Source of the DNA: Alphaproteobacteria bacterium
Lineage (GTDB): Bacteria > Myxococcota_A > UBA796 > GCA-2862545
DNA length: 19,997 bases
Direction: 5' to 3'
NCBI GenBank assembly: GCA_020632885.1
Contig: JACKEQ010000055.1
Location: 1 to 19,997, forward strand
Below the pieces are notes generated by a model. That model ran no database searches. It worked only from the letters and a program-made list of their open reading frames with translations, and was not told the DNA's origin. This document shows positions 15,181 to 19,997 of this stretch, one piece after another; positions within the stretch are counted from its first letter, which is position 1, and every line of letters begins with the position of its first letter. The position numbers and the translations under genes are program-made.

Positions 15181-15655
15181 CTACCCGGCGTCCGCGGGGC
15201 TCGACTTCTCGAAAACGCGCAAACCGCCGAAGCGGAGGGCGAAGCAGGCCGGGACCAGCGGCGCGGGGAGGCCCAGGCTGGGGACGACGAGGCGCCGGTA
15301 GTTTGGGGGCGCGCCCGACGTGGCGGCGGAAGAGGGTCGAGAAGGAGCCGAGGCTGCTGAAGCCGACCGCGAGGCAGACCTCGGTCACCGGGAGCTCGGT
15401 CTGTTCGAGGAGGGTGCGGGCGGCGGCGACCCGGCGCTCGATCAGGTACTGGTGCGGGGTGGTGCCGTAGGCCTGGCGGAAGGCGCGGATGAGCTGGGCG
15501 CGGGAGAGGCAGGCCTCGGTGGCGAGGCGCTCGGCGTCGAGGGGCTCGGCGTAGGCGCTGTCGACCAGCATGCGGACGCGGCGGATGCGGGTGTCCTGCT
15601 CCAGGCGCGCGGTCAGGAGGCCGGCGTAGAGGACGGGCCAGTCGATCGGCGTCAC
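15181..15655 (-). CDS. AraC-family regulator with apparent one-base frameshift
   Basis: The GTG start at 15655 leads into a double helix-turn-helix AraC domain: LDAERLATEACLSRAQLIRA (about residues 39-58), then PHQYLIERRVAAARTLLE, and VTEVCLAVGFSSLGSFSTLF followed by RRHVGRAP. After APK (codons 116-118) the frame reads LPAPRRPQPGPPRAAG, a proline-arginine linker that looks like a wrong-frame translation, and runs on into the VOC gene. Skipping one base in the CCCCCAAAC run (15309-15301) gives NYRRLVVPSLGLPAPLVPA then CFALRFGGLRVFEK, an AraC-like tail, ending at TAG 15183-15181. That is 11 bp before the VOC ATG. Either the sequence has a base error here, the gene is mutated, or frameshifting occurs. 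The DNA-binding region is intact. The start has no clear ribosome site. Confidence 0.75.
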
Positions 15656-15711
15656 CGGATCAGGGTGCCGACGCGGCTGCTGGATGGCAAGGCGGGGTGT
15701 ATCCTCGGCCC

Positions 15712-16014
15712 ATGGGCACCGAACGCGTCGCCGCGCAGCTGTTGATCTCCGGCATCGTGCAGGGCGTCGGGTACCGCTACTGGACCACCCGCACCGCGGC
15801 CCGGCTGGGCCTCGCGGGGTGGGTGCGCAACCTGTACGACGACCGGGTGGAGATCTTCGCGGAGGGGCCGGCGCCGGCGCTCGAGGCGCTCGTCACGGCG
15901 TGCCGGGAAGGTCCGCGGAGCGCCGAGGTCACGGACGTGGCGCGCAACGAGCGACCGCCGCAGGGCCTCAGCGGGTTCGAGGCCCGGGCGACCGCGGCGG
16001 CGCCCGAACCCTAG
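15712..16014 (+). CDS. acyP: Acylphosphatase
   Basis: This 100-residue protein has the full acylphosphatase signature. It has SGIVQGVGYRYWTTRTAARL (13-32) with the phosphate-binding loop and catalytic Arg22, then GLAGWVRNLYDDRVEIFAEG with catalytic Asn40. These match the G-V-x-x-R and W-V-x-N motifs of the family, and the length is standard. It hydrolyses acyl phosphates such as acetyl phosphate or carbamoyl phosphate in the cytoplasm. ATG 15712 is preferred to GTG 15697 because it begins five residues before the usual family start. The gene is divergent from the AraC-type regulator (about 56 bp between starts) and convergent with yceI, whose stop lies 11 bp away. Confidence 0.95.
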   Translation: MGTERVAAQLLISGIVQGVGYRYWTTRTAARLGLAGWVRNLYDDRVEIFAEGPAPALEALVTACREGPRSAEVTDVARNERPPQGLSGFEARATAAAPEP

Positions 16015-16025
16015 CGCAAGCTGGC

Positions 16026-16616
16026 TTACTTGTTCACCATCTCGGCGTCGATGGTGATCTTCACCTCGTCGCCCACCGCCACGCCGCCCGCCTCGAGGAC
16101 GTTGTTCCAGGTGAGGCCGAAGTCCTTGCGGTTGATCTTGGTGGAGGCGGAGAGGCCGCGGCGGTTCATGCCCCACGGATCCTTGATCGCCTTGCTCGGG
16201 CCCTCGACGTCGAGCACCACGCTCTTGGTCACGCCGTGGATCGTCAGGTTGCCGGTCACCTTCAGGCCGCCCTTGCTCTTGGCCACCTTGGTGGACTCGA
16301 AGGTGATGGTGGGGAACTTCTCGACGTCGAAGAAGTCGGGCCCGCGGAGGTGCTCGTCTCGCTTCTCGTTGTCGGTGTCCACCGACTTGGTGTCGATGGT
16401 GACGGACACCTTGCTCTTGGTGATGTCCTTGTCGTCGATCTCGACCGTCCCCTCGACCTTGTCGAACCGGCCCTTCACGTTGCTGACCATCATGTGGCGC
16501 ACCGAGAAGCTGGCGTCGGTGTGGGCGCCGTCGATGGACCAGGTGGCAGCGAACGCGCCCGCGGGCACGCTCAGGGCGATGATGAGGGAGCTCGAGAGCA
16601 CTGCGCGATTGAACAT
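16026..16616 (-). CDS. YceI-family periplasmic protein
   Basis: This 196-residue protein has a clear Sec signal peptide: MFNRAVLSSSLIIALSVPAG then AFA, with likely cleavage after Ala23. The mature part starts ATWSIDGAHTDASFSVRHMM, the hallmark of YceI, followed by VKGRFDKVEGTVEID, KFPTITFES, GNLTIHGVTKSV and the closing VGDEVKITIDAEMV. YceI proteins are periplasmic lipocalin-like barrels that bind long isoprenoid lipids. The ATG at 16616 is chosen because of the AAGGAGA ribosome site about ten bases upstream and because the signal peptide begins there; the longer frame upstream is non-coding. The gene is divergent from a TetR regulator with two matched inverted repeats between them (16651-16700), so repression by that regulator is likely. 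Confidence 0.95.
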   Translation of the reverse strand: MFNRAVLSSSLIIALSVPAGAFAATWSIDGAHTDASFSVRHMMVSNVKGRFDKVEGTVEIDDKDITKSKVSVTIDTKSVDTDNEKRDEHLRGPDFFDVEKFPTITFESTKVAKSKGGLKVTGNLTIHGVTKSVVLDVEGPSKAIKDPWGMNRRGLSASTKINRKDFGLTWNNVLEAGGVAVGDEVKITIDAEMVNK

Positions 16617-16650
16617 ATGGGGATTCTCCTTGAAACCGGCTTTCTTTGAT

Positions 16651-16670
16651 AAGCGGACCAAAGTCCGCTT
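16651..16670. promoter_or_regulatory. Operator-like inverted repeat 1 (yceI/tetR intergenic)
   Basis: AAGCGGACCAAAGTCCGCTT has eight-base perfect arms around a CAAA centre. It lies 35 bp upstream of the yceI start, between the divergent yceI and tetR genes. Its core GGACyAAAGTCC is shared with a second site centred 33 bp away, about three helical turns. Size, symmetry and place fit a TetR-family operator. Binding by the adjacent regulator is inferred. Confidence 0.7.
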
Positions 16671-16686
16671 CCGTTGGAGAGATATA

Positions 16687-16700
16687 CGGACTAAAGTCCG
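16687..16700. promoter_or_regulatory. Operator-like inverted repeat 2 (yceI/tetR intergenic)
   Basis: CGGACTAAAGTCCG has five-base arms around TAAA and differs from the core of site 1 by one central base. It ends four bases before the GTG start of the tetR gene, directly after the A+T-rich GATATA stretch (16681-16686). A regulator bound here could block its own transcription, so autorepression is likely. The function is inferred from position and from the repetition of the motif. Confidence 0.65.
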
Positions 16701-16704
16701 GTTC

Positions 16705-17409
16705 GTGTCAAGGCGTGGCCCGATTGATCCGCCCGACGGACCGAGCCCCGCCCCGGCGGCCCCGCCGAGGCGAGTCCGGCTCCAGGTCCTGGGGCAGGCG
16801 CCGCCCCCGACGCGCGAACGAAAGGATGCGGCGCAGAACCGGGAGAAGATCCTGGCGGCGACGCGGGCGCTGATGGCGGAGCGGCCCATCCACCAGATCT
16901 GCATGGACGAGGTGGCCCGGCTCGCCGGGGTGGGCAAGGGTACGCTCTACCGACGCTTCGCGGACCGCGCTGCTCTGTGCCGGGCGCTCCTGCACGACGA
17001 CGCCATCGTGCTCCAGGACCGGGTCCTCGACGGCTTCGGCCACCCCCTCGCCCCGCCCTGGATCCCGCACGCCGCGCGCCTGTTGGACGCGCTGTTCGAC
17101 TTCGCGGTGGACAACGCCACCCTCCTCTCGGAGGTGCAGACGTTCGAGGCGAAGAGCGGACCGCAGCGCTACGAGCACCCCGCCCACGCGTGGCAGCGCG
17201 ACACCCTGGCCATGTACCTGGGCCGCGCGATCACCGCGCAGGAGATCGCGCCCCTCGATCCCACCCTCAGCGCGGACCTGATCCTCGCCCCGCTGGAGCC
17301 GGACCTCATCCGCTACCACCTCGAGCGCGGCGTGCCCCGCCTCCGCCTCAAGGCGGAGTACGGGCGCCACTGGCGTCACGGGGTGCTGGGGTTACGCAAC
17401 CTGGATTGA
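16705..17409 (+). CDS. TetR/AcrR-family transcriptional regulator
   Basis: This is a protein of up to 234 residues. The DNA-binding domain is at about 41-97: DAAQNREKILAATRALMAER, then MDEVARLAGVGKGTLYRRFA with the TetR helix-turn-helix, and DRAALCRALL. The rest is the helical ligand-binding and dimer domain, ending LRNLD. The start is uncertain. GTG 16705 is the only in-frame usual start between operator 2 and the helix-turn-helix, but it leaves no room for a ribosome site and gives a 38-residue Pro/Arg-rich leader. ATG 16873 lies inside the DNA-binding domain and is too late. It probably represses the divergent yceI gene and itself through the two inverted repeats upstream. The stop is 6 bp from that of the convergent next gene, with no hairpin between. 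Confidence 0.85.
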   Translation: MSRRGPIDPPDGPSPAPAAPPRRVRLQVLGQAPPPTRERKDAAQNREKILAATRALMAERPIHQICMDEVARLAGVGKGTLYRRFADRAALCRALLHDDAIVLQDRVLDGFGHPLAPPWIPHAARLLDALFDFAVDNATLLSEVQTFEAKSGPQRYEHPAHAWQRDTLAMYLGRAITAQEIAPLDPTLSADLILAPLEPDLIRYHLERGVPRLRLKAEYGRHWRHGVLGLRNLD

Positions 17410-17415
17410 CGAAGC

Positions 17416-19350
17416 TCAGTTGCCGGCCGCGAGCTGGGCACGGAGCGCCTCCATCTCGGCGCGCGAGAACACCAGGAAGGCTCGGTTGTCGCGCTCGGAG
17501 GGGCCGTCGGTGCGCTCGCCCTCACGCATGGCGTTGCGCACCTCGCGGTAGGTACGGGCGTCCTCGGAGGGCGCGCTCTCGGTGTCGAAGTCGCGCTCCG
17601 AGGTGTTCCAGTCGTAGCCGTCGAACACGAAGACGCGGTCCGGGTTCTCGGGATCCTGCATGTACGTGAAGCGGCCCAGGGTGCTGGCCATCCGGAACTG
17701 CGGATCGTCGAAGCTGCTCATCACCGCGTCGCGGGTCATGTTGCCGCGGTTGAAGTACTCGTTGAACTCCGGCCGCCCGTAGTCGTCGTAGGTGGTGCCG
17801 CCCACCGGCTGGCCGCTGCGGTCCATCGCGGCGAGGGCGGTGTCGTAGACGGTGAGGCGCTCCTCGGGGGACAGCGACTCGTCGGTGATCGCGGTGTCCA
17901 TGCCCAGCTTCGACAGGATCAGGTTGTCCATGTTCGAAGGGAGCGGGCTCAGGCCACGGGCGATGTCCGAGACGAAGCTGTCCGCGCCCGAGTAGCCGTT
18001 CAGCAGGCGCTCGCGGCGCTGAGCCAGCTCGAGGGCGCCCTGGGTCGTGCGGCCCCAGCGACCGTCGACCTCGCCGGTCTGGTAGCCCCGCTCCTTCAAG
18101 AAGGTCTGGAGCTCCTCGACCTCCGCGCCCGGTGCCTTGGCCCACTCCTCGGCGCTGCGCCCGAGGAGGTCCGCCCGACGAGTCTCGGGCACCACGCGCG
18201 GGGGCGCGCCTTCGGGCGGAGTGTCGAGGCCACCGCCCACCACGACCACCGGGGTCTCGGGCACCTCGGGCATCCGGGCGTCGTTGGCCTCGTAGATGCC
18301 GCGGTTCATCTCGTGCTCGATCGCGTAGCGCGCGTAGGTCAGGCCGTCCTCGGTCGCCTTGCCCCACTGTCCGTTGATCGGGCCGGCGTCGATCCCGGCC
18401 TCCGTCAACGTAGTCTGCAGCTCGCGGACCCGCTCGGGGCTCGCCTGACTCCAGTCCTCGCTCGAGTAGATGATGTCGGTGGGTAGCTTATCCAGATCCG
18501 GCGGCCGCTCCTCGTCGACGTCGGTCGGGGCCGCCGCCGGATCGACGGGCGCCGCTGCGGGGTCGACGGGCGCCGCGCCCGCATCTGCAGGTGGGGTTGC
18601 AGTCTCGGCCCGGGCCGCCCGGGCGGCGTCCAGCGCGCCGGAGGTGTTGGGGCCCCACACCCCGTCCACCGGGCCGGGGCTGTTGCCGGAGGCCTCCAGC
18701 TGGCGCTGCAGGCCCTTGAGGTCGGTCCTGGACGCGGCCGACCAGTCTCGGTCCTGACCAATGAAGTCGGTGGTCGCCGACACGCGGGCCTGGTCGAGGG
18801 CCCCGGAGGTCCTCGGGCCCCACACCCCGTCCACTGGGCCAGGGTTGAAGCCCCGGCTCTTGAGCTCGGTCTGGAGGCCCTCCAGATCCTCACGGCTGGC
18901 GGTGGACCAGTCCCGGTCTTGGGTCACGATGTCGGCCGGAGCTGCCGCCGCGGGGTCGGCGGGAGCGACCGCCGCCGGATCGGCGGGGGCGGCCACCGAC
19001 GCGTCCGCGGCCACAGGGGTCACCGGAGCGGGGTCACCCACCGTGAAGCTACGGCGGGTGGGGTTCACCTTTGCCGCGGGCGCGGCCGCCTCCACCCCGG
19101 CCAGCTGACCGTCCAGCCGAGCCCTCATCTGCTGCTCGCCCACCAAGCGGCCGGCCGCAGCCACCTCGCGGTCCAGCGCCACATCGCGGGGCGCAGCTGG
19201 GGTGCTGTCTACTGGGGCGACCTCCGCGACATCGTCCGCGGGCTTGACCTCGGCGACCTTGGTCTCGGCGACCTTGGTCTCGGCGGGTTCATTCCGCGAA
19301 CGATCGATGCTCGTGCGGTCGTTGCTTGATCCAACTCCAGAAATGGCCAC
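17416..19350 (-). CDS. Protein with four peptidoglycan-binding-like modules
   Basis: This 644-residue protein has four copies of a PG_binding_1-like unit at about residues 148-190, 201-243, 299-341 and 402-443. Each has an (E/D)W-S/A-x-A-opening, a LQ..L...G helix and a GPVDGVWG-type turn before a T..AL helix. Ala/Pro/Asp-rich linkers separate them (110-141, 250-281). The N-terminus MAISGVGSSNDRTS is not a Sec signal and no membrane helix is present, so export, if any, must use another route. Residues about 450-644 form a non-repetitive domain (PEFNEYFNRGNMTRDAV, FVFDGYDWNTSERDF) that I do not recognise. The GTG start at 19350 has no strong ribosome site; TGTAAT (19391-19386) is a possible -10 box. 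It may be a cell-wall-binding secreted protein or effector; the last domain's role is unknown. Confidence 0.85.
   Translation of the reverse strand: MAISGVGSSNDRTSIDRSRNEPAETKVAETKVAEVKPADDVAEVAPVDSTPAAPRDVALDREVAAAGRLVGEQQMRARLDGQLAGVEAAAPAAKVNPTRRSFTVGDPAPVTPVAADASVAAPADPAAVAPADPAAAAPADIVTQDRDWSTASREDLEGLQTELKSRGFNPGPVDGVWGPRTSGALDQARVSATTDFIGQDRDWSAASRTDLKGLQRQLEASGNSPGPVDGVWGPNTSGALDAARAARAETATPPADAGAAPVDPAAAPVDPAAAPTDVDEERPPDLDKLPTDIIYSSEDWSQASPERVRELQTTLTEAGIDAGPINGQWGKATEDGLTYARYAIEHEMNRGIYEANDARMPEVPETPVVVVGGGLDTPPEGAPPRVVPETRRADLLGRSAEEWAKAPGAEVEELQTFLKERGYQTGEVDGRWGRTTQGALELAQRRERLLNGYSGADSFVSDIARGLSPLPSNMDNLILSKLGMDTAITDESLSPEERLTVYDTALAAMDRSGQPVGGTTYDDYGRPEFNEYFNRGNMTRDAVMSSFDDPQFRMASTLGRFTYMQDPENPDRVFVFDGYDWNTSERDFDTESAPSEDARTYREVRNAMREGERTDGPSERDNRAFLVFSRAEMEALRAQLAAGN
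18490..19284 (-). repeat. Internal coding repeats in the four-module protein
   Basis: The first two modules are duplicated at DNA level with a 165-bp period: GGCCCCACACCCCGTCCAC recurs near 18651 and 18816. Linkers hold short in-frame repeats: PVDPAAA twice near 18540-18580 and APADPAA near 18930-18990. A 15-bp unit GACCTTGGTCTCGGC occurs twice in tandem at 19255-19284, giving AETKV-AETKV. All units are multiples of three, so copy-number change would keep the frame. Confidence 0.7.
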
Positions 19351-19414
19351 GGAGCGGACTTCGCAAGGAGCGTGCCGCCCTGAACATTACAGAATGGCTA
19401 CAAACCGCGTAGTT

Positions 19415-19435
19415 CTGCCCACCTCATGTGGGCAG
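19415..19435. terminator. Hairpin downstream of membrane-protein gene
   Basis: CTGCCCAC and GTGGGCAG form a perfect eight-base stem around CTCAT. It lies 11 bp beyond the stop of the minus-strand membrane-protein gene and before the next minus-strand gene. There is no run of T after it, so it may be a weak or factor-assisted terminator, or an operator for the gene starting at 19350. Confidence 0.45.
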
Positions 19436-19438
19436 ATC

Positions 19439-19456
19439 TGCACCCTCAGGGGTGCA
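19439..19456. terminator. Second hairpin overlapping the membrane-protein stop
   Basis: TGCACCC and GGGTGCA form a perfect seven-base stem with loop TCAG. The stop codon of the membrane-protein gene (19448-19446) lies in the loop. With the next hairpin at 19415-19435 it makes a tandem pair at the end of that gene, which suggests transcription termination or message-end protection. Confidence 0.4.
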
Positions 19457-19883
19457 TGGGTGTCGCGGTATGGAGTGCAGATCCGTTGCGCGCCCGCCGA
19501 ACCGCCCAGGCCGAGGCCCCGAACCCCACCGCCAACACCAGGTGCAGGAGGGTGTTGGGGAGGAATGACCCCAACTCCCGGAAGACCCCGGCCTGATACG
19601 CGGCGGGATCGATGGGCAGGAGGGCGAGCTGGACCGCGAGCCCGAAGCCCATCACCGCCTCCAGGCTCGGCGAGGGCGGGTGCCGGCGGACCGCGAGGGT
19701 CAGCCCTCCGATGCAGAGCAGGAGGACCCCGGCGGTCCGTGCCATGACCACCGCAGGGCCCGAGACCTCGGCGTGCTTCACCTCAGCGAGGAGCACCTCA
19801 GGCCCGAAGGTCGCGAGGGCGCCCACCAGGCTGGCAACCAGACCTGCAAACGTGAGAAACCAGGTGTGAAGTGTCGTGTTCAT
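19446..19883 (-). CDS. Small four-helix integral membrane protein, hypothetical
   Basis: This protein of about 145 residues starts at ATG 19883 with MNTTLHTWFLTFAGLVASLV. Four hydrophobic stretches are seen: WFLTFAGLVASLVGALATF, TAGVLLLCIGGLTLAV, VMGFGLAVQLALLPI and LLHLVLAVGFGASAWAV. Each is followed by charged or polar turns, and the protein ends in RRARNGSALHTATPMHP. The layout resembles small DUF-type inner-membrane proteins, but I recognise no family motif. The frame is open further upstream (ATG 19925, TTG 19931, and on past a perfect palindrome to the window edge). 19883 is preferred because hydrophobic segment one begins right after it. No strong ribosome site supports any of these starts, so the N-terminus is uncertain. 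Confidence 0.7.
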   Translation of the reverse strand: MNTTLHTWFLTFAGLVASLVGALATFGPEVLLAEVKHAEVSGPAVVMARTAGVLLLCIGGLTLAVRRHPPSPSLEAVMGFGLAVQLALLPIDPAAYQAGVFRELGSFLPNTLLHLVLAVGFGASAWAVRRARNGSALHTATPMHP

Positions 19884-19934
19884 GACCCAGAGGGTGACGA
19901 CGCGCGCGACGGCCGCCAATTCCATGAGCAAGAG

Positions 19935-19954
19935 CGGCCCGGCATGCCGGGCCG
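19935..19954. terminator. Perfect 20-bp GC palindrome, probable terminator stem
   Basis: CGGCCCGGCATGCCGGGCCG is self-complementary over all 20 bases. It lies between the membrane-protein gene and whatever is beyond the right edge. On the minus strand a frame entering from the right ends at TAG (19971-19969) just before it, so it could terminate that gene. Only a short GCTCTT follows, not a T run. Confidence 0.5.
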
Positions 19955-19997
19955 ATTCGCAGCGAGGGCTATAGGAGGCCCCGAAGAGGTCTCCGTT

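Noticed and set aside
14759..15655. A genuine AraC-VOC fusion protein
   Set aside because: The linker translates in another frame to a plausible AraC tail with its own stop just before a VOC ATG, so two genes with a frameshift explain the data better.
15684..16649. 321-codon plus-strand frame over acylphosphatase and yceI
   Set aside because: It runs through acylphosphatase in another frame and is antisense to yceI; it only mirrors the yceI coding strand.
16030..16704. N-terminal extension of the TetR frame
   Set aside because: It is antisense to yceI and lacks a domain; the TetR domain begins far downstream.
16617..16937. N-terminal extension of the YceI frame
   Set aside because: The signal peptide and an AAGGAGA site fix the start at 16616; the extension would cross the operators and the tetR gene.
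1..19997. Transposase, integrase or other mobile-element genes
   Set aside because: None of the real coding frames shows such a domain; the island idea rests only on the tRNA and gene content.

Overview
The window is very GC-rich, with GC-rich third codon positions, many GTG starts and long antisense shadow ORFs. It encodes a selenocysteine tRNA and, on one side, a set of ordinary chromosomal genes. This fits a high-GC proteobacterium-like lineage, most plausibly Myxococcota (former Deltaproteobacteria). That assignment is an inference with modest confidence; no rRNA or single marker gene settles it.

Left two thirds (1-12667, all minus strand): one long operon read right to left. Order of transcription: an AddB-like inactivated helicase (12667-9734), an AddA/RecB-type helicase-nuclease (9737-6234), a UvrD-type helicase with a RelE-like N-terminus (6237-4153), a small HIRAN-like protein (4153-3395), a 425-residue protein of unknown function (3378-2101), a TDP1-like phospholipase-D-superfamily protein (2104-101), and the first 34 codons of another gene running off the left edge (104-1). 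Five of the six junctions are ATGA, GTGA or TGATG stop/start overlaps and the sixth gap is 16 bp. The proteins should therefore be made together. Every recognisable domain handles DNA ends, duplex unwinding or nucleic-acid cleavage. I read this as a candidate defence or DNA-processing system not matching a canonical one that I can name.

Middle (12668-14282): a divergently transcribed PD-(D/E)XK nuclease of the DUF91/NucS-like type with a C-terminal region that looks EVE/PUA-like (12805-13842). It is followed by two near-identical repeat units, each of which resembles a decayed selenocysteine tRNA, and then an intact tRNA-Sec (14184-14086, minus). The tRNA's 3' end faces the operon, as expected if the left part is an island inserted at this tRNA. 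No integrase is visible.

Right third (14283-19997): housekeeping and accessory genes. These are a YchJ-like SEC-C protein, a VOC (glyoxalase-fold) protein next to an AraC-family regulator whose C-terminus is displaced by an apparent one-base frameshift, acylphosphatase, a secreted YceI protein divergent from a TetR regulator with two matching operators between them, a 644-residue protein with four peptidoglycan-binding-like modules, and a small four-helix membrane protein.
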